64,000 bases of DNA from Prinia subflava (Eukaryota > Chordata > Aves > Passeriformes > Cisticolidae): NCBI RefSeq assembly GCF_021018805.1, contig NC_086258.1, positions 5,185,081 through 5,249,080 on the forward strand, read 5' to 3'. A program made the translations under genes and the position numbers. Shown in pieces: positions 14,101 to 28,000 of the stretch (the stretch's first letter is position 1; each line of letters begins with the position of its first letter). The notes beneath the pieces were generated by a model. The model worked only from the letters and a program-made list of their open reading frames with translations. It was not told where the DNA came from and did no database searches.

Positions 14101-17100
14101 ACCCCACACATGTGTGGAAAAGGAACAAGAAGCCCAAGTTTAAAGGCAGCTCTGCACTCCCAGCCCAGGCTGGGTGGGAAGCAGCAGGGCCAGCAGGTAC
14201 CGCCGAGCCCTGGGTGGATGCTCCATGGTGAAACGTTGATTTTCCTTTTGGTGGTGTTGTGGCTGGCTCAAAGGAGGGCAGGGAGAAGGGTGTGAGGGGA
14301 TGGAAGAACCAAAAGAGATGGATTTATGTTATTTTTGGGCTGAGGTTGGGGTTTGAGCACTGACTCGACTAGAAAGTGGAAACATTGGCTTAATACTGTA
14401 GTGCAGCACCATAAATGTGCAGAGTGAGCCTGTAGTCCTGCCCCAAATAAGGCCACCCTTGGCCACAGGCCCCTGTACCCAACAGGGAGCCCTTTCAGGG
14501 CTGGGATCATACCACAGGCAAGGGTGGTCCCCAACACCCCAGCTCCTTCCAGCTGCAGGCTGGCACAGCTGGACAGTCGCCCTCCATGTGCTGTACTTCT
14601 GGCTGGTTCACGTGTTTATATTGTGTGTGTTTTAAGAACCAATAAAAATACTAAAGTCATGCAAAAGCCATATTAAGTTATAAAGTATAAAATACAGATT
14701 CTCTCAGATTCTGTCTCTGCTGTTTGCCAGCATGTCCCTGGGAACATGATGCTGTTTTCTGTTTTATTTTTTTTAAAAAAAAGGAGTCAGTAGAGCCAAG
14801 ATTCCTGCTTATAATCACTCCCTTTCAGTTTTTTTTTTACTGCAGAGTGCTATATTTCCATCTAATATTTTAATATACTTCTTTGTATTTCCTTATGCCT
14901 AAACTCAGGCAGACTTTCAGACCTGCATAGGCTCCAGATAGTGCTGCCTCCCCTGCCAGACACTGTTACCTAATACACAGGCTGGTGTTCCTGTGCTCAC
15001 TGAGGTCATTCAAATATGGAACTCCTCTGACAGAAGCATTTTCCTCTTCCCATTACTGACAATTTCATTCTACTTTCCAATGGAGAGTACAAATGTCAGT
15101 GGGACCTTCCTTAGATTTCTGTCTAGATAAGATTTACAGCTCAGAGATAACTGCAAGCCTCTCCTTCCCAGCTGAGGGTTAGGAGCTGGAATATCCAGCC
15201 AAGCCATCCTCTGGAGGACATGCAGCAAAAGCCACCACAGGCACAGCCCACCACAAACTGCATGATGCACAGAAATCTTTAAGGCTGCTGGACTAAGATA
15301 ACAAAAAATCTTGTCATGGGGAAGTCATGAAGATTACTCACCCAAGGGCAGATGTCAAGGTGACAAACTCCTGTCCAGGATTTGTATGGTGACAATTGGT
15401 TGGGGAAGGTGCTGGAGGAATGAGGGAGCATGTTGGGTTTGGGTGCTGCAGATACTGAGGGATTCCACACCACCCTGTTGTGAATGGTTTTAATACTTGT
15501 GGTGTGACACTGTTATGCTGTCCAATAATCACTTTAGATGGTTTTAAGGACTTCATCTTTAGTTATTCCATCTCCATTTGGCCTCTCCTGGTATGACACC
15601 CCCAAATCCTTGTATCTGTGCTTCACCACATTCCTGCCTCGATCCACTGATGTTTTCCTGGTCTTTTCCCCAGCCGTATTTGTTGGGATATCAGCTGCAA
15701 AGGGAGACAGGGAAGATGTTGATGCTTCTGTGCCCTTAGGGGGGATGCACACACAAGGATCTGTGCAGTTACCTGTGCCAACGAGCTCCATTTAGGGGTG
15801 TGAAGCTCATCTTCTGCTTCTGGAAGTTAGTTTGAGGAAGCTGATGCCCATCTGCAATTATAGACACAAACAAGGCTCTCCTAAACCTTGGCTTGTCCCT
15901 GTGTTACTCGAGGGGGCACCCACAGGGACATGCCCTCCATGGACAGCAACAACCTCTGGAAAAACCCTTCTCATCACAAGGTTCTGCAGCCACACCATGT
16001 CTTGAAGGTTTGTCCTTAATGCCAAAGAAATGTTTAGTCTTAATCTTTATTTTGCTTATGTCTACAGGAATGTGACACTTCACTATCGAGTGTCCTTGTG
16101 ACAGATGTAGGAAATGAGGTGCCAGATTGCTCTGCAATGGTCTGACTTCATTGCTGGTACATTTTCAGCTTGTTTTGTATATCCTGGCCTGGAGCAGAGG
16201 CTGGTGCTGGCAGAGCAGGTATAGGAGCTGGGGAATTTGGCATGACCAGCTCACACCTAACGTGGCAACAGGCCAGCATGAAGGATGGTTGGAGATTAGA
16301 GGATTTGCAGTCCTGGAGCTCCCTGGAGATGGCAGATGAAGGGATGTACCCCAGAGTAACTTTGAAAGCTGGAGGAAGCACAGAGGGTCTGTGCTGCCCC
16401 TCTGGGTCCTGCAGAAGAGAGGCACTCACCTGGTGATGGATGGGGTCAGCAGAGGCACACCTGGCTTTCCTGGGCAAAGCTTCATTTTCCAGAGTCATCC
16501 TGATGCTGATAGCACAGGACTGCCTAAGCACAACCAAACTTCCCTCAGTGCTCATGAAATGTTTTTTCAGAGATCTTTAGCTTTAACTTGGCTCAGCCAT
16601 TTCCAGCATTAACATATCTGAAAACCGGTTTCCACTGTGGTTTTGAATCTCAAACGAGAAGCAGCAGGGAGGCCCCACTCAAGTCTCCAGGGGTAGTTTG
16701 TACGTGTTTCAACGCCAGTGGATTTCAGCAAACAAACCTGGCAGCTGAGATAGCCCATGAGCTTCACAGCTGTGGCTGGCAGGGCTCGAGGCAGCTGGAG
16801 CTGAGATAAATGAGTATCCTCTATCTTTTGGTCACTTTGTCCAAGTTCACACTGCTCCGTTCAGCCCCAGTTCCTGCTCCGTGGAGGAATGGGCCAGTTG
16901 TCCCTCTGGCCATAAGAGAGAAATTGGAGCACCAGTGCAAGATCCAGTTGGAATTTCCAGAGATGAGTACCTTTGCTGAGCTGCTCGCCCACATATTATC
17001 TCCTCCCAGTGGTTTCTGTCTTCTAACACAAACTTGCTGCCTTCACTTGACCTTGGCTCCCTTCTGAACGTGGCCATTTGGCCTCTGGTTTGAACAACAA

Positions 17101-20100
17101 AAGGCTGAAAATCCCTTCCCCTTGCAGAGCACCAGGGACTGTTTGGGCATCTGCCTTCAAAGAGACTGGCTGGAAATCCAGACTTTTGTATGGGCAAGGC
17201 AGCACAAGGTTCTTCTCCTCAGTGTGTGAGGACACTGGAAGTACAACAGCCTGGCAAAGTCTGGCAAGGAATCCATCAGCAGGGCAAGTGTCATGGTGTG
17301 GTTTGCCAAAATAAGAAGATAATTTATCTGCTCATCTGTAAGGCTGTGAGGGAACAGTGCCTGGAACACACAGAGAACATCCCTGGAGAGTAACCTGCAT
17401 TCACAAAGGATCTGAGTGCCCATCAGAGCTGCTCATTGCATCAGAGGATGGTAAAAGCCAGAGGTTGAAGTCACTGCTGTGCCACCAACAACCTGGTCAC
17501 AGGCGAGTGGGCCTTGAGAGCAACCTCTTCCCCCAAAAAGTGCTTCCCTCTGCTGCTTCTCCTCTGCAGTGACAGAAGATGTGGCATTCCAGCCCTTCCC
17601 TGGGAGGATGACAGATCCAGCAGTGGCTGAGGAAGGCCCAGGCCAGTTGGCAGCGGGAGGTGATGGGATTCCAGCTGCGCTCTGCGGCTCTGCACTGTGG
17701 TTTTTGTAACATGCTGGTTGCCATACACGGCAGACATCTGATAGCAAGGGGTTTACAGTTCCAGGAAAGCAATTGGAGAGCCTGGAAGTACTGAAATACA
17801 ACATGCTCTGAAACTAGAAATTCCCTCATTGTTCAGCAAAACTGGCAGTCGAGTTCTTTCCACTTCAACTTGAACCTGAAATCCTATCTGCAGTGTCATT
17901 CAAGCCATGTCAGGACTCAGAAAGCTTTGAGCCAGACACTCCAATTATCTAAATTGCCATAAACAATTACATCAGAGAAGATCTTGCTGCATTTGCCGGC
18001 CCTGCTGTGGCATGCAGATGTGCACCATCAGCCCAGAAGAGCTTGAAGGGCTGTAAATCCTTTTGCTCTGGTGCAACGAGGTCCAAAGTCCTTTCATTTG
18101 CTCTTCAGGAGGGTAGAGTGACACGGCTGGGCTGGATTGGAGAGCTGAGAAGGTTTTTTGAGGGAATTCACAGGATCAAGCCACTCTCCAGCCCAGTGCA
18201 GAGCATGGAGTGAACTCGTGGCTCTTGGCTCTGGTGCTGTGGTCGCTCCCCAGAGCAGCAGCAACCCCACACACAGCTCTGGATGGTGTCCTGAGGATCC
18301 TCCCCATCACATTTTTGTCCCTCTCTCATCTACAGGCTACAGTCCTGAAGTGGAAGGAGGACTTGCTGGCCAGGATGGACCTTCTGCTCTGAGCTAGCAG
18401 AGCTGCTGCAGCAGTGCCATGCTGAGATGGGGCTGCTCTCTGGGCTCTGCCATGCCAGGGCAGAGCAGGAGCCTCTTCTCATCCGACACATTGCTCTTGT
18501 ACTAAGTTGTCCAAACATTACTTAGAGCAGAATTTGTCCCAGAGTGTTTTTTTCTCTTTGTTCTTTTCTGTTTCCTGCCACTGAAAACATGATTCAAAGG
18601 TTTTCTGCAACAAAGCGCCTCGCTCTGCTCTTGCTGAATCCAGCCATTCACTGCATGTGCATGAGCTCAGCCACAGCTGGCAGCACCACATCCAGGGCAT
18701 TCAGCTCCCTGAAAACTCTGAGGCTACAAAGGACAATCCTGGAGTCACCACTGGTTTTAATCTCTGCTCTCCATGCAGAAATGTATGGGTTTTGCTTTTT
18801 TTGATAGTGTGCTGAGTTGTTGTTTCCTGGAAAAGCTGGGTGTTGTGCCCTGGACCATGGGCTGTCTGTGGAGTAATTACTTGAAAGAAATTTCTTGAAC
18901 TCCCCCAGCTAGAGGGTGTGGGGTCACCCTCTGAGCAGAGGAAGGAATGGAGAACACCAGGTTTGGTGTGCAGGGGAGGGCAGTGTGTCAGTGGTACCAG
19001 GGAGATCCTCACACCCTTAATCTTAGGGAGTGAGTAGTGTTACTCCAAATCCTGCCCTTGAACTATGTGTTAGGAGTAGATGCACAGGATGGTGAAGTGG
19101 CTTGTGCAGGAGGTCAGGCAGTGGCAGAGGGGGCCCAGGAGATCACAACAGGCCAGACCCCTGCCCCACAGCCTGTCCCTTCCAGCAGCTGCTCTATCAG
19201 CAGGGCCAGTTCCTACACTGGAGCCCAGTTTCCAGAGCTGAAGGTGTTTGCACTTGGCCCTGGTGTGTCCTTGAGTTACAGCCCTGGAGTTTCATTACTC
19301 GTGCAGACCAACACCCAGGAAAGCCATAGGCAGGTGTTTGTCCTGCATCAAAAACCAAAGGGAATAAAGTTGCTCAGAAATGCAGTCGAACATGCTGAAA
19401 ACCTCTGCTTGGAGGAGTATGAGACCAAGAGGCAGAGCAGAGGAGCCACAGGCCTGGGATTCTCTTCTGGGAATCTCTTCCCCTTCTAGAAGCAGCATGA
19501 TCATTCCTGGGCACCTCTGCCCATAGCTGCAATCAGCTTCTCTTCCTGTTTTGTTAATCAGTGCTGGAGGCCACAGGGTCAGCCTTTTCTGAACACCCCC
19601 CTAAATCAAGAGGCACATGCTGGATTTTGTTCTTTGGGTGATATTATTGTTTGAGACTTCTTCCCCCTTTTTTGCTATTCTGCTCTCTGTGACTCAGCCC
19701 ACCAAACCCACTGAAACCTTTGGAGCAGACCAGGGTTGCCTGTGAGCCCTGTGCATCCTACAGGGAATCACAGAGCTTTCCCAGCCCCGAGGGAAGCGCT
19801 GCCTGCAGCACTGAGGCTGCTCTCTGGCCCTCGCAGGCTCTGCTGCTGGGGAAGGCAGGCTGATCCCAGCTGGTCTTTGTTTAGAGTTAATAGGAGTCAA
19901 AATGAGCCAGAATTTGAAATAAATCCCATCAACTTGGCACGGTTTCTTTCCTGACTCAGACGAAGGAGACACACTTTTTGGGCAGTTGCTCCAAGATTCC
20001 CCTCCTTATTGCAAGAGAGGATTTCATTCCCCTCCTCTTCCACAACCCCAGGGCATCTTTGTCCCTCAGAAGGAAAATATTAACCCTTAGTGTCTGGGGG

Positions 20101-21991
20101 AGTGTCAGTCAGAGTTGTGCTGCCCAGGTGCTCTCTCTGTTCTTTTCTTTGGAGCATTTTTGTTTCATTGTGTATGAAAGCTTCCCAGCTCAGTGGGGAT
20201 GAGGCCTTGCACTTTTCCTACACTTCCCACTCATCCATCAAATGTTTTAGTGGCACCTTTGTCTCCTGTGCTTTCTTAGAGATGAGGAAGTAGAGGCAAA
20301 GAGAGTGGGGAAAAAAGGATTTTCCCAGAAACAACAAATTAGTGGCAGTTCAGAGCTATCAGACTGAACCAGAGCAGCTCAGAGCACACAGCACTGCTCT
20401 GTGCATAAGTCTCTGCTGCCTTACACTGTGACTGCTTAGGAAAATCAAGTTAAATAGGTCTCGTCCTCCACAAAACCAAAAGCAGCAAGTTTCAGAGCAA
20501 CAGCTGCATACAGATAAGAGTCTGCTCTTAAGCAGAGAGTTCAGGATACACAATTTTGGGTTGGATTCCCATTTTAAGCAGAGGAGCTCAGCTGAAAGCA
20601 AAGTTACAGCGACTCTGGCTGCAGTCTTGCCATCCAAGACCTTTTCATAGCATTTCCCCACTTTGCTGTTTCTTTGAGCACATCCAGCCAGCTCTACCTG
20701 CACTCCCCACTCGGGTTTCCACAAGCAGCCCAAGAGCCCATCACTTCCCAGTGCTCCCAGTGAAACCCTCTGAACCTCCCAGCACAATCAGGTCTTTCTT
20801 CTCGAGAACAGTTGAGTCTTTCTTCTTTCCCCATACTCATTCAGGAGCTGCTGCCCTTGTCTCCTCCCCTTCCAGACTACTGCTAGGCAGAGTGATTATG
20901 AAATGTGTTTCTTATAAATCCAAAACATTTATGTCTTCAAATGCCCGGCCTAAATAATCCCACTAATTTCCTGAGTGCTTGTGAACTGTCCTCCATGGGG
21001 GGAGGCTTCTCTCGATCAAAGTTTATTAAGTAGAGGTTCTCATATGGAGACATTGCTGAGCAGTAGGAAATTATATGGGGCTTTTTCATTTCCCTTTAAA
21101 TGAGCTCACTGGCTGGGCCTGGACAATATGGGCATGGTCATCCTATGGTTCATGCTTCCTACCTTTATTGCTGCTTTTAGTTTTCCTGCCCTTTTTTCAT
21201 CCAGTGCCTCAAACTATCACTTTTTTTTTTCTCTGTCACTATGTCACTTTTTTCCTTTGCTCAGTAGCTGTATTCTGGTGGTTCTGTTTCTTCCTGCCTC
21301 ATTTTTAGGAGGGAGGAGTGACCTCAGACCTTCACTCAATGACACACACACAAAAAAAAATAGTTTGAAAATATGCTCCTGCTCCACAGCAGCCTGAGGC
21401 AAGCTTTGGGAAGCTCTCCCACCAGTTCTGTGCCCTGGAGAGTTTCCTTCCTGTGCTGTGCTGCAAGGAAGGCAGGAACATATTTGCCCTCTGGAATGCC
21501 AAGAGCCAAAGCAGGATGGGTGAGTCACATCTCTGTTACCACTTCCCCGACCCATTGCCTGCAGCAGGAGCATCCCTGGGTGTGGGGAAGCTTGGGTCAG
21601 GATTTTAGCCCTGTTTGTTGTTTGGCTCTGTTCAGGGCATATCTCTCTGCAGTTCATTCAACTTCCTTGTTTTGTTTTTCTGGATGTTGTTGTCAGAACA
21701 TAGATTTCAACTGTTGATGTCTGGAGAATTTAAAGCTGAGCTGCTCATCTATTTGCTCCCACTAAATGTTGCTGTTGTGCTGGGCAATAGATCTGACTTT
21801 TCTGTCAAGGCCATCAGCAGCTGGAAGTCTCTTTTTCTTTTTCTTTAAAAATTAACCAATTTGCATTGGAAAATAAACCATTCTTCTTTCCCTTAGGGGA
21901 ATATCTATGGCTACACTAAAAAAAATCCTGGTAAATCTGTGTCCTTACTGAAGATGACAGTGAAATTTTAAATATGCTAGACCTAAGACTA

Positions 21992-22022
<31 letters not shown>

Positions 22023-25000
22023 GCTTTCCTTGGATATTTTGGCATAGCTGAAGGTATGTAACTTAATAAAATTGCTACTTTCCACTGTCCCTGGTCACAA
22101 ACACCATCATCATCTGGAGGTATTGATATGCTTCTCTAGTGAAGAATGCGGCATATAAAGAGAAATCACCATTTAAAAATAGTTCCACTGATGGAAGAAG
22201 CTTGGAAAGAAGATGTATTTTCTCAGCAAACCAGTAACCCAAAGCATGCAACAAAACGTGTACAAACCCCAGGAACAAAAGCATGGAGTGTTCAGTGCCT
22301 TGGCACAGTGACCCAACTGATGTGAGTCCAGCAGAGGGAACTTGGATTTCATTATTTTGATGTGCTGGCTTTTGTACATCATCTGCCCTCACTCCTATCT
22401 CTGCTAAAGAGAGAAGAAATCCTAGGAACCTTAGGAACTTCACATTGCAGTGAAAGAGGTACCAAAAGGTGCTGCATCCCCGATGTACTTTGGGGAGAGC
22501 CTGGATGAAGATATGATCTCATTGAGTTTTATTTTTATCCTTTTTTTTTTTTTTTCCTGTCCTGCCCCTGATTTTTTTCATCCCTGGACAGATGAGTCAG
22601 AAGAATGGAGAGAAAAATGATGGGACTATTTTCGAAGGCTACCAAAGTTGTTGCTGGGCTTTTTCTCCCCTGTGCAATGCGTGGAGTGTGGCAGTGCAGT
22701 GATTTCTGGGAACTGTGCAAACCCCTGCCTATGTGCCCTGGGAACATCTGGGATTGCAACAGCAACCACATCTGGATCATCACAAGTAGAGATATCACAT
22801 ATCTGGGAACCCCAGACAAGTGTTGAACTGCCTCTAAATTCATCTGGGCAGAATTCCTGCGCAGTTGGAGAAAGCATATCCAGGAAAATCAGACACATGG
22901 TAGGCTTCCCACTCACCAGCAGAGCTTGCTGGCCAAAGTCCTAGAAAGCGTGCTGGGAGAGCACAGAAATATCCCTGACTGATAGAGCTTATTCCTCTCG
23001 AGGAGGTGACTCAGTAAATCAAAATCAGAGCCACGTCTCTGCCGCTGGTGTCGCCAGCGTGGTTTGACCCATTTTTTTATGCCAGCCAAGCTCTTAACCA
23101 GTGGATGAGAGTCAAGAACAGCAAGGGAGGCTTGGAACAAGGTCTCCATGGCTTCCTGTGAGTGACAGCTCTTCTCACTGTCACTGACAGGAGCTGGTGA
23201 TGCTGCCAATGTTTTTTTCTTCAGCAATGGGGAAAGAGCTGCACCCCAGCTGGAGCAGATGAACATCCCTGCTCCGTGAGGCCAATGCGTCACTAAGGGA
23301 AAATGGTACAGGGAGTTTATTGGAGCCCATATCTGTGTTCACATCCACCACCAAGGGAAAAGACAGGCTGAGGGAACCCTGGGAAAGTTTGAGAAACTGT
23401 TTGTACATGGCACAGGCCCACTGTGGATTGAGCTCATTTTTGCAAGCAGGACTTGGACTGTCAAAGTTTGGTTTTTGTTGTTTACCCTCTCTCGGATGAC
23501 TCTTGCCCCTTTATTTGTACTTCATGATGGCAAGTGCAAGCAGGAACTTGAATGCTGGCAGATTTTAGGAGCAGTGTGGAAATTTTGTGTCTCAGATGGG
23601 AAAATTTAAAGCCTAAACTTTATTCTCAAAAAACAAAGACATTTTCCAGTGCAAGGTAGAATCAAGTTTCTGTCATGAAACTTCCATGGGAGATGTATCC
23701 TGGTAGAGGGAGCCAGGCTGTACTTCAGACTCTTCTGAAGTAGCTTTGAGATCCTCATGACCTCCCCATGAACAGGAGCTGCCCTGCTCAGTGATAAAGA
23801 GTGTATCTCATCAGTGTACTGGTATCTGCATTTTTTACAGACAATATATCACATTCTCAGCCTGGGGATGGAACCTTTGCATGGAAATCTTTGTTTCATG
23901 AGCTGCCACAGCACTGCAGTTCCAGGAGCACATCTGAGTGTGCAAAACTACTCTGCTGGAGAAGACCAAGGGCTTGGCCATCACTGGGCTAGGAACAGAT
24001 GTAGCTTTAAATGGACTTTCTTCCATCTGCAGGACATATCTACTGCTTGTGCTTCCACAAGCTCTTAAAGCACAGTCCAGGGAGACTGATGGAAAAACAC
24101 TGTGCAACTGATTAAAAACCCCAGTTGTCTCTTTATTCGGTCACCTCTTGTTTTGTCAGTAAAGTTTTGTGAGGGATTCCACAACTCCCTCTCCGAATTT
24201 TTAAGCCACAATGTGCCAGGGCACTGCTGCAGAGCAGGAGCTGTGGGAGTTGCTGTGCCTCAGGTGCTGAGTACCAGGAGCCACAGTGAGCTGCTGCAGA
24301 GCTGGAAGGGTCTGCCCATTTCTGATGCTTTCATTAGTGAGGATTTCTCTGTACTCCTGTCAGAAGTGTAAATCATGGGGGTGATGCTGGAGCCTTGGCA
24401 CCCAGCATCTACTGCGGCTGCTCGGCATCTGTGGGAAAGCAGTTCCAAAAGTGATCCCTTGGAAAGGGGCAGCAAAAAATAGCACACACAAAAAAAAAGC
24501 CTGAGCAGTGTGGAAGAGACACAGAGCAAGGCTCATGTGCTCCTCAGCAGGGACCTGCCCTTTGTGAAGCCTAATGGTGTTGGCAAGGTGAACTCCTGAA
24601 ATGTTTGACTTAGGTAAAATGGAGCTGTTCCCCCTGGGGAGGGGAACTGGCACAATCCTTTAGGGTTGGGATAAGTCTGAATTGCTCCTTTGTGTTCAGA
24701 GCAGGCACTTCTGAGGCCCATGTTTCAGATCAGAGTGAAAAGCCCCTGATATGTCTCACTCTCTAAGTTGCTTTTATTCAGCTGAGACTGCAACACCAAC
24801 CATGGTGAAAATTATACCTTCTTAGCTGGGAGGTGGGGGAGCAGAGGGACAGATGTGGTGCTGGTGTGGAGATGCTGTTGAAAAGTTTGTCACAATTGCC
24901 AAAAAAACATGAGTTATTTTCTTCAGTTCTACTTTTTGCTTCTCTCTGTCAAATTTAAAATACTCTGTCTCCCTTGCAGCCAACAGGGTCAAACAATGGA

Positions 25001-28000
25001 AAAAATGAGCTCCCTGAGGTCCCTAGGGAGAGGCTGCTGTATTTAGCTGCTCATCACAGCACATTTCTGTGGTGTGGGTGCAAGGAGGGGCAGCAGGTTC
25101 TGCACCCACACTGGGTTCTGAAAGCAGCTCAGCATTCCTGTCTCTGCTTGCCGTGGCTCCCACCTGAAGCTTTGCATCCCACTGCATTTCTAGAAGCCTG
25201 ATCAGTAGATTGTGGTTTCTGTGTGTGGCATTAATATAGAGGCATTGGGAGGGGGTTTTCACTGCGAGCAGGAGGTTGTGCATGGTAGGTGGATAGAGAA
25301 TGAAACCATTGCCTGTTTTCACAAGGTAAAAATAAGGAGAGGTGCTGTGGAATCAATGGTTCTATTGGTAAGGTCCTAAAACTGTATAAAAAGTGTTGAT
25401 ACCTAATTTAGTGCCAAAGTTGATGAAGGATACAACTGTTGGTAGAGTAGTGGTGCAGAGATGGCAGCTCAGGTGCGAACCAGAGGAAATCTTTTGTGGG
25501 AATCAGGGTAAATGTGTTTTCCACATTTCAGCCCATTCTGTAGCAGAGGCTGGGTAGGTGCACTTCTGGAGATCCTTCTTTTGCACCATGTGAGACAGAT
25601 GGACACATCTGATGCCAGTTTTCCATGACCCACCTGTCTTGAAGGTGCGATTTTAAAGCCACCATCATCAAAATTGTCACAGTATCACCTTTCAGCTGTG
25701 TTGCCCAATAGTCACCTGAGCACAAAGATCTTCCCACCTTTAAGCCATGAGTTTTCCTCCATGTGTTGGAGCAGCTAAAGGCCAAACTCAGCCATAGCCC
25801 AGCTGTAGCACCTGTAGATTGTGGTCTGACCTGCACAACTTCCTGGCCTCCTTGTCGGCCCCCATGGGTGGGTGAGGATGCTCTCAGGTTTGTGTGTGCT
25901 AGGGAATTGTTTGGGAGTGGCTGGTTGGGATGCCACTTCTTTGCTTTCCCATTCCAACAGCCTTTTTTTTTTTTTTTTTTCCTCTTCCAGGGACCAGAAG
26001 GGAAACCTGGAAAACAGGGGGAAAAGGGCAAGCCTGGCCAGAAGGTAGGAACATCTTGTTCTGAAAACACCACAGCCTGTGGCTCTCCCTTGCATTACTC
26101 ATCTCAGATATTTTCCTGCAGAAGGAGTTGTGTCCTGCACTGATGTCAGTGTCCTTGCTCTGCAGGGCAGCAAAGGCTACCAGGGGCAGCTCGGCGAGAT
26201 GGGATCCCCAGGGAAGCCGGGGCCGAAGGGGAACCGAGGCCCTAAAGGATCCCGAGGTACCCTGGGACCGATGGTGAGAAGAGCTCTGCAAATGGTTGAA
26301 CTCCACACAGAGAAACCCGACTGGCAGTGGTGGGCACGGGCCTGAATGGAGCAGGGAGCCCAGCAGAGGCCTCAGGGCACCGAGAGGGAAATGCTGTTAG
26401 ATGGAAAACGCTGTTTATTGGCCAAAAGATCTTAGCCCTTGTTCCAAGCAGCAGAGGGAGAGCCCATAGGGGTGGTTGGGTTGGTGCCCCGTGAGCCCAG
26501 CTCACGTTGCATCAAGGCCATTCTTCACAACTCCCCAGATAGGCTGAGATTGCTGAAATATTGGGGATTTTTCCTCAGCTGAGTGAGCTGATAAGCTATT
26601 TTTTGCTAAGATCTTCCCCTTTGAGACTGCACACTCATGGCAAGAGCTGCTTCCAAGTCGAGCTGTGTTGTTACAAGGAACTCTGCCTTGGATTTCTGCC
26701 CTGTTTCTACACCCACTCTTGATCTACTTATCTAAAACACTTGGAGCAAGAAAAAAACATAGCATGGGAAAGGGTTTGAGCTGGGTACTGAAGGTGAGGC
26801 TTCCAGAGAGAACAGCCATGGTATGGCAGAGAGGGGAGAAAGTTGATTTGCTTTAGGCACAAGAGACAAATGCATTGGGACAGCAGTGGTGTGTAAAAGT
26901 ACCTCTTGTGCATTACAGGCTGGTTAGGAAACTTCTTGTACTCTATCTGATAGAACTTAGTGTAAAATCAGGAGTTATTTATGAACTAGGAACAGTGGGG
27001 ATATCTCAGAGCAGTGGCAGATGAGTGATGGAGTGATGGTTCTGCTGATAGAGAAGGACTGGCCACACTCCCACAGGGTGCTGAGCTTTGCCTTGAGCCC
27101 AGAGCATCCTCGTGTCCTGCTAACACCATGGGCTGCTCTCTCAGTCCCTCTGTCTTTGCCTCTCCAGGGAGCTCCAGGGAGGATGGGTGCTCAAGGGGAC
27201 CCAGGCTTAAAGGGTTACCAGGTAAGGGTTTTATTTCTATCCCCCAGCTTTTATCTGTTCTTAAACGCAACAAAACTGCCACTCCAGCATGCAAATTGTT
27301 CTTGAAATGTGATGTATTTCTGACCTCGAGTTTAGTTCTTTGTCAAGTCTCCATGTGCACCACCTCCAAAGCTGGTGTGCACCACCCAGGGCTCTGAGCT
27401 CTGGCAGGGAACCAGGGAGGGCTGTGAGCCCACAGCTCTGTCCTGCCTCCTCACGTGCTGTCTGCTCTCCACAGGGACATGCAGGACCACCGGGGCCCAT
27501 TGGACCACCAGGGCCAAAGGGGGAAAAGGTAAGGTCGGGGGGTTTGGCCATTCATTCCCCCTTGAATGAGACAATTGTCCCACTGCTGTGACTCCCGTGC
27601 CATCTGCACTCTCCTCACCCTGTGGCAGAGGAGCCTCCTGCACCACACAGCCCCTCAAAGCTGCAGCCTTGCCTGTGCCAGTCAGTGCTGGGACACCAGT
27701 GCCACCAGGCACCAGGTGCCCTTGTGCCAGAGGCCGAGCCAGCCAACCTGAGCCCTGGGGAGGTGTTTTTCCTGCATCTGCAGGAACACAGCTCAATCCC
27801 CAAGCCAAAAGCAATCAGCCTGGCAGCTTTCTGTGATCAGGTCAGAATAACTCCCTGCACGAACGAGCCGATCTTCAGCTCCCGGCGCTTCTCCTCTCCG
27901 TGTTCCCTGTGCCCCTCCACAGCCCGCTGGCTGCAGCTGCCTGACTCAGAGCCCTTTCCCCGGTGCTTTCCCCTTTTGCCGAGTCAGCACAGCCATAACC

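Noticed and set aside
15538..15795. Overlapping 85-codon open frames on both strands, one faintly GTPase-like ([10 protein letters not shown])
   Set aside because: No P-loop or other G motifs nearby and no splice context; most likely chance.
18336..18392. Possible collagen exon ([11 protein letters not shown]) after a ctacag acceptor
   Set aside because: Only two or three glycines fall in register, the first residue would be out of phase, and there is no matching donor.
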